DNA of 51,315 nucleotides from JADFUZ01 sp034430415 (GTDB taxonomy: Bacteria > Chloroflexota > Dehalococcoidia > GIF9 > AB-539-J10): positions 1 through 51,315 of the forward strand of contig DAOUEN010000032.1 in assembly GCA_034430415.1 (NCBI GenBank), in the 5' to 3' direction. Made by a program: the position numbers and the translations under genes. The notes beneath the pieces were generated by a model. That model was not told where the DNA came from, did no database searches, and was given only the letters and a program-made list of their open reading frames with translations. Shown piece after piece: positions 7,330 through 15,009 of this stretch (the stretch's first letter is position 1; each line of letters begins with the position of its first letter).

Positions 7330-8748
7330 CTATCCGGGGTTCTCGGCCAGAGGCAGGCGAATGGTAACCGTCGTACCCACGCCTTCCTGGCTCTGTATTT
7401 CCAGTTGGCCACTGTGCAGCTCGACGACCTGTTTGACGATGGCCAGGCCCAAGCCGGTGCCAGAGCTCCCGGAGCGGCGTTTCGGTTCCGCTTTGTAGAA
7501 CGGTTCCGTTATGTGAGCCAGGTGCTCCGCGGATATGCCTTCACCCGAATCAGTGACTCTGATACAGGCGTATCCGTTCTCCTCCGTCAGACTCAAGGCA
7601 ACCGAGCCTCCCCCGGGGGTGAACTTCACGGCGTTTTCGACCACGTTGAGCAACATCTCTTTGAGCAGGTCGTAGTCCCCGGCTACCGTCACCACGGCGG
7701 GGGCCGTAACTCCGAAGTCCAGCACTTCCGCCAGTATGCGCGCGTCTCGCTCAACGTCTTCTGCCAGCTCTTTAAGGTTCACTCTCCCCGGCGTCAGGGT
7801 AGGATGTGCCTCCAGCTGGGCGTTTAACAGCAGGTTGTTGGTCATGCGCGCCAGCCGGCGTACCTCTTGCAACATCCTTTCCAGGCTCTGCCTGGCTTCT
7901 GTATCCGTTTTGGACTGTGTCATCAGCATGATGTCAATCTGTCCTTGAAGCACGGTGAGCGGGGTCTTGAGGTCGTGAGAAACGCGGGCAAAAAAGGCCT
8001 CCCTGGTCTTGAACGCTTCGTCGAGCCGGCGCAGCATGCTATTCACGTTATCGGCCAGTTGCTGCAGTTCCGGGGGCCGGGGTTCCTGGGGAAGACCCGC
8101 TTGAAGTTGCCGGCTGCCTATCCTCTGCACCTGGTCAATGATCGCATCCAGCGGGCGCAAACCCCACCGCAGCATAAGCAGCCCGGCCAGCAGCGCCGCC
8201 AGGCTGCCCCCGACTGCCACCATCAATGAATACTGCCACAGCTCCCGCTGAGCGGTGACCAGCGAGGCCAGGCTATCCCCGGTCTGCACCAGGGCGATAG
8301 TATCCGAGCCAGAGGCATCACCAACGCTGACGGTGTAGAGGCGCAGAGCGTCATGCCCCCGGATATTGATGGTTTCAAACCTGCCTTCGCTGAGTTCGGG
8401 CAGCAGCAACTGGCGGTCCATGAGGGGGAGCATCGGGTCGGGAATTTCCCCGAAAGAGGCCAGAAACTCTTCTCCGGGGTCGCTGATGCGCAGCACCGCC
8501 GGCACGAAGGGGAGCTGCTGCTCGGTAAGCTGCTCGATAAGTTGCTCGTAATGGGCACTGCTCGACCCGGGATCGGCCATGATAGCCCGGGCCACAATCT
8601 CGGTGCGCTCCTCGAGGCGTTCGTCGATGGCCGTCTGTAGGCTGGTCACCAGCACCTGCTGGGCGGCGAAGGCCAGGCCGATAACGATAATCGGTGTTGC
8701 CAGGGCGTACCACAGGAAAAGCCGCTGGCGCAGGCTCATCCTCCTCAT
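7330..8748 (-). CDS. Membrane sensor histidine kinase (OmpR-partner class)
   Basis: This is a 472-aa transmembrane sensor kinase. TM1 lies at about residues 12-34, an extracytoplasmic sensor region at 35-170 and TM2 at about 174-195. A HAMP linker follows (RWGLRPLDAIIDQVQRI onward). HisKA has the phospho-accepting His258 in FFARVSHDLKTPL. The ATPase shows the N box (VVENAVKFTPGGG), the G1 box (DSGEGIS) and the F/G2 boxes (FYKAEPKRRSGSSGTGLGLAI). Its ATG overlaps the stop of the response regulator gene by 4 bp (ATGA), so the two are co-translated. The sensor region matches no named domain I can identify. The four-box promoters on both sides suggest that it senses envelope state and controls surface lipoproteins. 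Confidence 0.95.
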   Translation of the reverse strand: MRRMSLRQRLFLWYALATPIIVIGLAFAAQQVLVTSLQTAIDERLEERTEIVARAIMADPGSSSAHYEQLIEQLTEQQLPFVPAVLRISDPGEEFLASFGEIPDPMLPLMDRQLLLPELSEGRFETINIRGHDALRLYTVSVGDASGSDTIALVQTGDSLASLVTAQRELWQYSLMVAVGGSLAALLAGLLMLRWGLRPLDAIIDQVQRIGSRQLQAGLPQEPRPPELQQLADNVNSMLRRLDEAFKTREAFFARVSHDLKTPLTVLQGQIDIMLMTQSKTDTEARQSLERMLQEVRRLARMTNNLLLNAQLEAHPTLTPGRVNLKELAEDVERDARILAEVLDFGVTAPAVVTVAGDYDLLKEMLLNVVENAVKFTPGGGSVALSLTEENGYACIRVTDSGEGISAEHLAHITEPFYKAEPKRRSGSSGTGLGLAIVKQVVELHSGQLEIQSQEGVGTTVTIRLPLAENPG

Positions 8749-9419
8749 CGTTTCTCCTCCAGGCTGTAGCCAAAGCCGCGCACGGCGTGAATCAGGTCTT
8801 TTTCACCCTGGGCGTTCAGCTTACGCCGCAGGAAGTTGACGTACACCTTAACCGGGTCGGTCTCCCCCTCAGATTCATAGCCCCAGACGCGCTGGATAAT
8901 AAAGTCCCGGGACAGGGGCCGGCCAGCATGCTGGGCCAGCAGCTTGAGGAGCTCGAATTCCCGCGTAGTCAGCTCCACCGTCCGGTTGCCCCGCCGCACC
9001 CGCCTTTTCTCGATATCAATCTCCAGGTCGCCCAGCCGGATGATACCCTCCGCCTGGGGAGAGCGCCGGCGCAGTACCGCCCGGATGCGGGCCAGCAGCT
9101 CTTCAAAGGCAAAGGGCTTGGGCAGATAGTCGTCGGCGCCGGCTTCGAGGCCCCGGACGCGCTCGCCGACCACAGTGCGCGCCGTCAGTATTACGATACC
9201 CGCATCACCACCGGCTTTCAGTTCGCGGCAGATGTCAATACCATCGGCATCCGGCAGCATCAGGTCCAGGACAACCAAATCTGGATAACCGGTCTGGGCC
9301 ATATCCAGTCCCTGATTGCCGGTACTGGCTACCGCCACCTCGAAGCCCTTGAGCACCAGACCCCTCTTGATGAGATCGGCGATATCCGGTTCGTCTTCAA
9401 TAATCAATATCCTGGCCAT
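8745..9419 (-). CDS. OmpR/PhoB-family response regulator
   Basis: The 224-aa regulator starts at ATG 9419 (MARILIIEDEP) after AGAGGGGGG with 6-nt spacing; an ATG 21 nt upstream has no SD. The receiver has the acidic pair Glu8/Asp9, phospho-acceptor Asp52 in VVLDLMLP, the Thr/Ala switch in ILTAR and Lys101 in YLPKPF. The C-terminal winged helix (about 126-224) carries REFELLKLLA, the RVWGYE loop and VKVYVNFLRRKL, typical of OmpR/PhoB DNA binding. It is co-translated with the downstream kinase. The tandem 11-bp boxes at 7274-7312 and 9500-9538 are the most likely binding sites; binding itself is inferred. Confidence 0.95.
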   Translation of the reverse strand: MARILIIEDEPDIADLIKRGLVLKGFEVAVASTGNQGLDMAQTGYPDLVVLDLMLPDADGIDICRELKAGGDAGIVILTARTVVGERVRGLEAGADDYLPKPFAFEELLARIRAVLRRRSPQAEGIIRLGDLEIDIEKRRVRRGNRTVELTTREFELLKLLAQHAGRPLSRDFIIQRVWGYESEGETDPVKVYVNFLRRKLNAQGEKDLIHAVRGFGYSLEEKR

Positions 9420-9499
9420 ACTGTTCCCCCCTCTAGACATTTTGGATATACAACCGCCAACAACCTATCGGATGAGAATGCGGCTGTCGCAGGACTATT

Positions 9500-9554
9500 T
9501 TTAACCATCTTTCAACTTATGTTCAACCAGGATTTAACGGAGTCCCGCTATCAT
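9500..9554 (+). promoter_or_regulatory. Four-box (11-bp period) operator plus -10, plus-strand promoter
   Basis: TTTAAC, TTCAAC, TTCAAC and TTTAAC start at 9500, 9511, 9522 and 9533. Ten nucleotides later comes TATCAT (9549-9554). It is the mirror image of the element at 7258-7312; the first spacer is identical (CATCT) and the other two differ. It points at the collagen-like lipoprotein gene and lies 80-120 bp upstream of the divergent response regulator, so it could also serve autoregulation. Confidence 0.8.
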
Positions 9555-9614
9555 ACACTTAGGTACAGTAGAAAGTAAGGCCGGGAATAATCCTGATAAG
9601 GCCAGGAGGAGGTG

Positions 9615-9686
9615 ATGAGACATGTAAAACACAGGGTACAGGATACCAACGGAGACGCTCGCCGATACCATCGGCGGCACAAATAG
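9615..9686 (+). CDS. Candidate 23-aa basic leader peptide
   Basis: ATG 9615 is preceded by AGGAGG with 5-nt spacing, one of the best ribosome sites in the window. It encodes MRHVKHRVQDTNGDARRYHR and three more residues before TAG. It lies between the four-box promoter (start near 9561) and the collagen-like gene (9709), 22 bp before the latter. The product is very basic and His/Arg-rich. It could be a translated leader affecting the downstream gene or a small protein. Confidence 0.4.
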   Translation: MRHVKHRVQDTNGDARRYHRRHK

Positions 9687-9708
9687 TAACGAAAAGGAGG
9701 CTATTGAA

Positions 9709-10305
9709 ATGAAATCGGAGAAAATATCCAGGTTTTTGAGTGTTGGCTTGGCGGGCTTGTTGCTGGCGGGTCTGCTTACCTTCGCTGGCTGTGTTGGGCC
9801 GGAGGGGGCGACCGGGGCCAGCGGTCCCCAGGGACCGCAGGGGCCGGCCGGGGCTCAGGGTGCGGTGGGACCGACGGGTGCAACCGGCCCGGAGGGGCCG
9901 GAGGGTCCGGAGGGCCCGGAGGGGCCAGCGGGGCCAAATCGGCAGATAGTGGTCACCTGGAACCCGGATGACTATGAGGGCTACAGCACCTTTGCCGCTG
10001 TAGAGGCCAAGCGCAGTCAGTTGGTGAGAATTATCGGAGCCGGTTTTGACCCGGATGACAGCATCACCCTGACCATCAGCATCGGCGAAGAAGACATCGT
10101 ATTGGGGAAGAAGGTCACGGCTAACGAAGACGGCGCTTTCGAAGCGTACCGGACCATAAACAAGACGGCCGCTTATGCGCCCACCACCATAAAGGCCTGG
10201 CTGGACGTCAGCGTTTCCGATGATGAGGTCATCGACGGAGAACTACAGGCGGTGTGGCCCATCAGTGTCGTGAAGACACTGCAAACCCTTCCGTCCCTTA
10301 CGTAG
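9709..10305 (+). CDS. Collagen-like lipoprotein
   Basis: The start is ATG 9709 with AGGAGG 8-9 nt upstream. The 198-aa product has a lipoprotein signal with lipobox TFAGC (Cys28). It is followed at once by 16 uninterrupted Gly-X-Y triplets (residues 30-77), rich in GPE/GPQ, which predict a triple-helical stalk. A C-terminal beta-rich domain of about 120 residues follows (IVVTWNPDDYEGYSTF onward), with a strand pattern like an Ig/transthyretin-type head. Bacterial collagen-like proteins are surface trimers. It is downstream of the four-box promoter at 9500-9554 and ends at a perfect terminator at 10326. Function is unknown; a surface spacer or adhesin is plausible. Confidence 0.88.
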   Translation: MKSEKISRFLSVGLAGLLLAGLLTFAGCVGPEGATGASGPQGPQGPAGAQGAVGPTGATGPEGPEGPEGPEGPAGPNRQIVVTWNPDDYEGYSTFAAVEAKRSQLVRIIGAGFDPDDSITLTISIGEEDIVLGKKVTANEDGAFEAYRTINKTAAYAPTTIKAWLDVSVSDDEVIDGELQAVWPISVVKTLQTLPSLT

Positions 10306-10325
10306 GCCACAGGCATGAATAGATC

Positions 10326-10361
10326 GGCAGGCAGTGAATACTTGTTCACTGCCTGCCGTTT
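10326..10361 (+). terminator. Intrinsic terminator after the collagen-like gene
   Basis: A perfect 13-bp inverted repeat (10326-10338 and 10345-10357, loop TACTTG) is followed by GTTTC, 20 bp after the stop. The U-tract is short, so it may also act bidirectionally. Confidence 0.65.
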
Positions 10362-10405
10362 CAGGAAGGCTGGCAAGTGAACCACAAGAGGGTAGAACGA
10401 ATCTG

Positions 10406-10519
10406 GAGGATGGAGGGAGTCCCTGGGTGAATGCATACGTAGAGTCATTCAACGGGAAGCTAAGGGACGAATTGCTCAACCGAGAGGTGTTCTACGCTCT
10501 CGCCGAGGCGAAGATATGA
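10406..10519 (+). pseudogene. IS3-family transposase (OrfB integrase core) remnant
   Basis: The frame encodes SPWVNAYVESFNGKLRDELL followed by NREVFYALAEAKI, then TGA. This is the signature around the last catalytic Glu of the IS3/IS150 integrase core (family motif SP-x-NA-x-x-ESFNGKLRDE). Everything upstream is lost and the frame breaks where the family normally continues for ~40 more residues. It is a decayed fragment of about 38 codons between the collagen-like gene and the Ala-rich gene, marking an old insertion site. Confidence 0.8.
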
Positions 10520-10527
10520 TATACGTA

Positions 10528-10556
10528 TTGACAACGATACCGGGTAACTGTACACT
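10528..10556 (+). promoter_or_regulatory. Sigma70-type promoter upstream of the Ala-rich gene
   Basis: TTGACA at 10528-10533, a 17-nt spacer and TACACT at 10551-10556, with TG just before the -10. A start near 10563 would be followed by a short palindrome (GGCCAC-CTA-GTGGCC, 10568-10582) and by the terminator at 10619. Confidence 0.5.
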
Positions 10557-10618
10557 TGAAAAAGCTGGGCCACCTAGTGGCCGGGCTCACTCTGGAGGTC
10601 GTGCGGAGAAGTACAGGA

Positions 10619-10659
10619 GGCGCTGGGATTGTCGGGGCGACAATCGACAGTGCCTTTTT
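10619..10659 (+). terminator. Intrinsic terminator / possible attenuator
   Basis: A two-part stem has outer arms GGCGCTG/CAGTGCC (one G-U), inner arms GATTGTC/GACAATC and loop GGGGC. It is followed directly by TTTTT (10655-10659). It lies between the promoter at 10528 and the SD of the next gene, so it would cut the transcript at roughly 95 nt unless bypassed. Confidence 0.65.
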
Positions 10660-10714
10660 GCGTTTTCCAGCGTTATAGTTGGCAGAAAAGGATCAAAAAA
10701 GGAGGACAACGACA

Positions 10715-12628
10715 GTGGCTGACGAGAAGTATGGCGAAGAATCCGAAGAGGGGAGGATGCGGGCGACCCCGAAAATACTGACAAAACCTCTTCCTCAGAT
10801 CCTCGACGAGATGGAGGACAACATCCGGGCAGCGGCCGAGGCGGCCAGGCTGGCCCAGGAAGCAGCCAGGGCCGCCAGGGAGGCCGCGGCGGCGGCTACT
10901 AACGCCTCAGGCGAAGCAGCCAAGAGGGCCGAGGAGGCCCGGCAGGCGGGAGAGAAGGCCGCCGAAAAAGCCACCAAGTCCGCCGCCGACGCTGCCGCCA
11001 GGGCCGAGGACACAGCCACCAGCGCCAGGCTGGCGGCCGAAGAAGCCGCCAGAAAGGCCGAGGAGGCAGACAGGGCAGCCAGGGAAGCCATCGAAGCCTT
11101 CAAGAAGGCCGCCGACGAAGCCGCTGGCAGGGCTGAAGACGCAAGCCTCGCGGCCAGACAGGTAGCCGAGGAGACAGCGAGGGCAGCCAAGGAAGCAGCC
11201 GAGGAGGCAGCGAGGGCAGCCAAGGAAGCAGCTGAGGAGGCGATGAAGGCGGCGCAGGAAGCAGCGAGGAGGGCCGAAGATGCCAGCGCCGCCGCCAGGG
11301 AGGCGGCGGAACTGGCTACCCAGGCAGCCGAAGAGGCCGCTCGAAGAGCCGAAGAGGCCGCCGTGAAGGCCGAAGAGACGGCCAGAGGCGCCCGGTACGC
11401 CGCGGAAGAGGCCGCCGCCAAGGCCGAGGAAGTAGCTCTGGCAGCTAAAGAGGCTGCCCTGGCAGCGACACGGATCGCCGAAGAGGCGGCTGCCAAAGCC
11501 GAAGACGCAGCCATAGCCGCCAGGGGTGCAGTGGAGAAGGCCACCGAAACTGCAAATGCAGCGGGCAAACGCGCCGACGAGGGGACGAAGGCAGCCAGAG
11601 CAGCCGCCACCGACGCGGCCCAGAACGTGGGCATGGAAACATCCAGGAAGGCAGACGGGGCCGGCAGGGAGGCCAAGAACGCTGCCGCTCTTGCCTTCCG
11701 GACAGCCGAGGAGCTTGGCAGAAAAGCCGAGCTGGCTGACATAGCTGGAGACGAGGCCATCGCGGCCGCCGCCAAGATAGAAGGAGCCATCGCCGACGCA
11801 GTTGATGAGGCCGGCAGAGAGGCCAAGGAGGCAGCAGCAACCGGCTTCGACGTAGCCGACAAGACCGGGAAGAAAGCTGAACAGGCCGATGCTGCCGGAG
11901 ACGAAGCTATGCAGGCGGCCATTGCCGCGCTGCGTCAACTGCTCACGGAGGCAGAGCAGAAGGCGGCTCAGGCCAAAGAGGCTGCCCTGGCAGCGGCACG
12001 GATCGCCGAAGATGCGGCTGCCAGAGCCAGAGACGCGGCCGCAGCCGCCAGGGGTATGTTGGGGAAGGCCACCGAGACGGCAAATGCGGCGGCCGGACGC
12101 GCCGACGAGGCGCTGAAGGCAGCCAGAGCAGCCGCCACCGACGCGGTCCAGAACGTAAGCGCGGAGACATCCAGGAAGGCAGACGGGGCCGGCAGAGAGG
12201 CCAAGAAGACCGCGTCCCTCACCTTCCGGACAGCCGAGGAGCTTGGCAGAAAAGCCGAGCTGGCTGACATAGCCGGAGACGAGGCCATCGCGGCCGCTGC
12301 CGGGGTGGAAGGAGCAGCCGCTGCCGCAGCGGAGAAGGCCGGCAGAGCAGCCAAGGAGGCAGCAGCAACCGGCTTCGACGTAGCCGACAAGACCGGGAAG
12401 AAAGCTGAACAGGCCGATGCCGCCGGAGACGAAGCTATGCAGGCGGCCAGGGCAGCCAGCGAGATGGCTGCGGCACAGACGGCACAACGGGCTGAGGAGG
12501 CTTTCCAGAAAGCGCAAGAGGCAATTCCGGCGAGAACGGGGCTGGCGGTCATTATCCTAGCCCTGCTGGCATCGGTCATGGCCGCTGTAGCCATCAGCGT
12601 GGGCCTGAGCGGTACCCTGATGTATTAG
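10715..12628 (+). CDS. Ala-rich coiled-coil protein with C-terminal membrane anchor and internal duplication
   Basis: The start chosen is GTG 10715, nine bases after AGGAGG, giving 637 aa. Residues from about 35 to 600 are almost only Ala, Glu, Lys, Arg and Asp in 11- and 7-residue-like cycles (A-x-x-A-x-x-AA-x-AEE), predicting one very long amphipathic helix or coiled coil. The C-terminus is a membrane segment (LAVIILALLASVMAAVAISV). Two blocks (about 11447-11919 and 11975-12447) are near-identical at a 528-bp offset, i.e. a 176-codon in-frame duplication. The composition resembles LEA/apolipoprotein-like or tail-anchored rod proteins. I do not recognise a family; a membrane-tethered rod or spacer is an inference. 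Confidence 0.8.
   Translation: MADEKYGEESEEGRMRATPKILTKPLPQILDEMEDNIRAAAEAARLAQEAARAAREAAAAATNASGEAAKRAEEARQAGEKAAEKATKSAADAAARAEDTATSARLAAEEAARKAEEADRAAREAIEAFKKAADEAAGRAEDASLAARQVAEETARAAKEAAEEAARAAKEAAEEAMKAAQEAARRAEDASAAAREAAELATQAAEEAARRAEEAAVKAEETARGARYAAEEAAAKAEEVALAAKEAALAATRIAEEAAAKAEDAAIAARGAVEKATETANAAGKRADEGTKAARAAATDAAQNVGMETSRKADGAGREAKNAAALAFRTAEELGRKAELADIAGDEAIAAAAKIEGAIADAVDEAGREAKEAAATGFDVADKTGKKAEQADAAGDEAMQAAIAALRQLLTEAEQKAAQAKEAALAAARIAEDAAARARDAAAAARGMLGKATETANAAAGRADEALKAARAAATDAVQNVSAETSRKADGAGREAKKTASLTFRTAEELGRKAELADIAGDEAIAAAAGVEGAAAAAAEKAGRAAKEAAATGFDVADKTGKKAEQADAAGDEAMQAARAASEMAAAQTAQRAEEAFQKAQEAIPARTGLAVIILALLASVMAAVAISVGLSGTLMY
11447..12447 (+). repeat. 528-bp in-frame duplication inside the Ala-rich gene
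   Basis: Matching landmarks are consistently 528 bp apart: AAAGAGGCTGCCCTGG at 11447 and 11975, ATCCAGGAAGGCAGACGG at 11641 and 12169, ATGCAGGCGGCC at 11909 and 12437. Each copy is about 472 bp and the copies are separated by about 55 bp. Most differences are single substitutions, so the duplication looks recent. Confidence 0.9.
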
Positions 12629-12636
12629 AGCCGGGA

Positions 12637-13845
12637 CTAGACCTTATTGACTCTGCCGCAGTGCGGGCACCTTATGGTGGGCGCCTTGAACTTCGGCGGG
12701 ATGCGCAACTTGGTGCCGCATTCGCAGCGGACGGTCTTGTAGTTGCTGTTGCGCCACAGCAGGTCTGAGGTCTCGCGGGCCCGCTCCAGCTTGCCCGGCT
12801 CCTCCACGGCACCCTCCGGCTGCGCCGCCCTCAGACCGACAGCCCCGGCAGCGCTAATGGCAGAGGCGGGCATAAGCCTCCCGCCTTTCCCACGAACCTC
12901 GCCGTAGGCCTGCTCATAGTCGAAATACGAGGCCCCTCCAGCCATCGAGCGGAGGATCCGTATCCTCTCCGAAAGGGGGGGGTGGGTGCTGCTGAGGTCG
13001 GTGGCCGCCCTGCCCTTCTTGCGGAAGGGATTGACGATAAACATCGGCGCGGTGGCCTTGGTGGCGGACTTCAACTGGCTGGTCGACGCACCCAGCTTCT
13101 CCAGCGCCGAGGCCAGTCCCTCGGGGTACCTGGTGTACAAAGCCGAAGAGGCATCGGCCAGGTACTCCCGCTTCCTGGAAATGCCGAAGTAGATCAACTG
13201 GGCCGCAATCGGGGCCAGTATCATCAGGACGATGGCCACGATGAAGATTATTATCTGGCCCTGGCCACCCCCTCCTGAAGAGCTCCTTCTGCCTCCGCCC
13301 GCACCGCTGAAGAACAATATCCGCGACGCATACCAGGCCAGAATGACTATGGTGCCCAGCAGGACACCGGCTATGGCCATCAGCAGCACATCGCGGTTCT
13401 TCACATGGGCCATTTCGTGGCCGACAACGCCCTGCAGCTCATCACGGTTCAGCTTCTGCAGCAGCCCGGAGGTGACCGCCACGGCCGCCTTATCGGGGTT
13501 CCGGCCGGTGGCGAAGGCATTCAGCGCCGGGTCGTCGATGATGTAGATGTCGGGCATCTTCTCCAGCCCCGAGGCGATCTTCATCTCCTCCACCACGTTG
13601 TACAGCCGCGGCATGTCGTCACGACTGATCTTCTTGGCCTTCGACAGCCTCAGCAGGATACTGTCCCCCTGGAAGAAAGCGACCAGGTTCATCACCCCCC
13701 ACACTACCAGGGCAAGGATCAGGCCGTAGGTGCTACTCCCCAGGAAGTACAGTCCCAGGGCATAGCCGATAGCCAGCAGCAACAGGCCCATCAGGACCAC
13801 CAGCACTGCCGACCTTATCTGGTTGGACCTTATCTGCTCCCACAT
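12637..13845 (-). CDS. htpX: HtpX-like M48 metalloprotease with a C-terminal zinc ribbon
   Basis: This is an integral-membrane zinc protease that degrades misfolded membrane proteins. The 402-aa product has two N-terminal helices (about 13-55), HEMAH zinc ligands His143, Glu144 and His147, two further helices around 155-225 and the third ligand Glu in KREYLADASS. An extra C-terminal segment ends in a four-Cys ribbon (CECGTKLRIPP ... CPHCGRVNKV), which ordinary HtpX (about 290 aa) lacks. The ATG at 13845 has no clear SD and lies 18 bp after the lemA stop, so translation is probably coupled. The lemA-htpX pairing is common in bacteria. The ribbon may bind a partner or nucleic acid; that is unproven. 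Confidence 0.93.
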   Translation of the reverse strand: MWEQIRSNQIRSAVLVVLMGLLLLAIGYALGLYFLGSSTYGLILALVVWGVMNLVAFFQGDSILLRLSKAKKISRDDMPRLYNVVEEMKIASGLEKMPDIYIIDDPALNAFATGRNPDKAAVAVTSGLLQKLNRDELQGVVGHEMAHVKNRDVLLMAIAGVLLGTIVILAWYASRILFFSGAGGGRRSSSGGGGQGQIIIFIVAIVLMILAPIAAQLIYFGISRKREYLADASSALYTRYPEGLASALEKLGASTSQLKSATKATAPMFIVNPFRKKGRAATDLSSTHPPLSERIRILRSMAGGASYFDYEQAYGEVRGKGGRLMPASAISAAGAVGLRAAQPEGAVEEPGKLERARETSDLLWRNSNYKTVRCECGTKLRIPPKFKAPTIRCPHCGRVNKV

Positions 13846-13863
13846 GCGCTAGTTTGCGGTCTG

Positions 13864-14430
13864 CTAGGCGAAGCTGACCTTGGGGGCTTCCCTCTCCCCG
13901 GCTGCGGTAACCTCGAAGAACTCCTCTATCTTGAAACGAAACATGCCGGCTACCACATTCGAGGGAAACACCTGGGTCTGGTTGTTGTATCTCAGCACCG
14001 AATCGTTGTAGAACTGGCGGGAGAAGCTTATCTTGTTCTCAGTCGAGCTGAGCTCCTCCTGGACGGCCAGGAAGTTCTGATTGGCCTTGAGGTCGGGGTA
14101 GTTCTCTGCCACCGCCAGCAGGCGCGACAGGACGGAACTGAGCTCGCCCTCGACCTTGGCCCGGGCTCCCGCCCCGGCGGCTCCTGCCTGCTGGGCCAGG
14201 TTGCGGGCCTTGGTCACGGCCTCCAGCGTTTCCCGCTCATGCTTCATGTAGCCCTTTGCCGTCTCCACCAGGTTGGGGATGAGGTCGTAGCGCCTCTTGA
14301 GCTGCACGTCGATCTGGGCCCAGGCGTTCCTCACCTGGTTGCGCTTCCGGACCAGTGTGTTGTAGACGCCAACGAACGCCAAAATGAGGATTACTACGAT
14401 GCCAATAATCACATAGCCTGCTATTCCCAT
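13864..14430 (-). CDS. lemA: LemA family protein
   Basis: The start is ATG 14430, six nucleotides after GGAGGT. The 188-aa product has one N-terminal membrane helix (GYVIIGIVVILILAFVGVY). A LemA helical domain follows, with the family motifs N-x-VRNAWAQIDVQLKRRYDLIP, LVETAKGYM and AENYPDLKAN. It closes with the YNDSVLRYN region and a long helix. LemA proteins sit in the membrane with the helical bundle outside and are often encoded with HtpX. The gene lies between a zinc-ribbon gene and htpX on the same strand. The biochemical role of LemA is not established. Confidence 0.95.
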   Translation of the reverse strand: MGIAGYVIIGIVVILILAFVGVYNTLVRKRNQVRNAWAQIDVQLKRRYDLIPNLVETAKGYMKHERETLEAVTKARNLAQQAGAAGAGARAKVEGELSSVLSRLLAVAENYPDLKANQNFLAVQEELSSTENKISFSRQFYNDSVLRYNNQTQVFPSNVVAGMFRFKIEEFFEVTAAGEREAPKVSFA

Positions 14431-14521
14431 GTAACACCTCCGCAATAGTTCTGCTGTAGTCTACCGGACAGAAATCCCCCTGTCACCCATCTATCTGAAC
14501 GAGATCACTTGCGTGCCTGTG

Positions 14522-14953
14522 CTATGTCGCCGACTCCGGGGCCCGGAATACCTCTCCCAGGAAAGTGATAACCCCGTGGTGAGACCCTCTCCGCTGCTCC
14601 ACCGTCCCCAGGGTCAGTTGCTTAATCAACTGGCCGAGCTCGCCGCCGTCGAACCATAGTCCGTCACCCTGCCGGCAGACATCAATGAGTATTTCCGGCT
14701 CCTGTCCTATGACGCTCTTCTTCATTTTTCCACCACAAATAGGGCACTTGCGCTTCTTCTCCCGCGATTCGGCTTCCGCAGATTCCAGGATATTGCCGAG
14801 AAAGAGGTCCGGGCTTTCCAGACCCATGGACTCCAGCAGAAGCTCCAGCTCCCCGGAGTCGAACCAGACCCCCCGGCAGTCGGCGCAGTAGTCAAGCTCG
14901 ATCTGGCTGTGCTCGACAACTACCATGTGGCTCTTACAAGCGGGACATATCAT
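14522..14953 (-). CDS. Zinc-finger protein with two TFIIB-type zinc domains
   Basis: The 143-aa product starts at ATG 14953 after GAGGTG. It carries two zf-TFIIB units: CPACKSHM ... CADCRGVWFDSGELELLL, and CPICGGKM ... a second half with C-x-QGDGLWFDGGELGQL, in which the second CxxC is reduced to one Cys. The motif WFD-GEL after each unit is diagnostic. Proteins of this kind are short, cytoplasmic and of unknown function. It is the first gene of a zinc protein-lemA-htpX run with a good promoter at 14981-15009. Three of the four metal-binding features in the run are ribbons, which may hint at zinc-linked membrane quality control. Confidence 0.85.
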   Translation of the reverse strand: MICPACKSHMVVVEHSQIELDYCADCRGVWFDSGELELLLESMGLESPDLFLGNILESAEAESREKKRKCPICGGKMKKSVIGQEPEILIDVCRQGDGLWFDGGELGQLIKQLTLGTVEQRRGSHHGVITFLGEVFRAPESAT

Positions 14954-14980
14954 GGCGACACCTCACAACGGCCAAGTTAC

Positions 14981-15009
14981 AGTGTAAATTTCCCGCGACC
15001 CCCTGTCAA
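14981..15009 (-). promoter_or_regulatory. Sigma70-type promoter of the zinc protein-lemA-htpX operon
   Basis: On the minus strand TTGACA (15009-15004), a 17-nt spacer, then TACACT (14986-14981). The predicted start is near 14974, 21 nt before ATG 14953. Confidence 0.7.

Noticed and set aside
10907..12517. A 536-codon frame and several others on the minus strand of the Ala-rich gene
   Set aside because: Repetitive Ala/Glu codons leave long open frames on the other strand; no SD or domain supports them.
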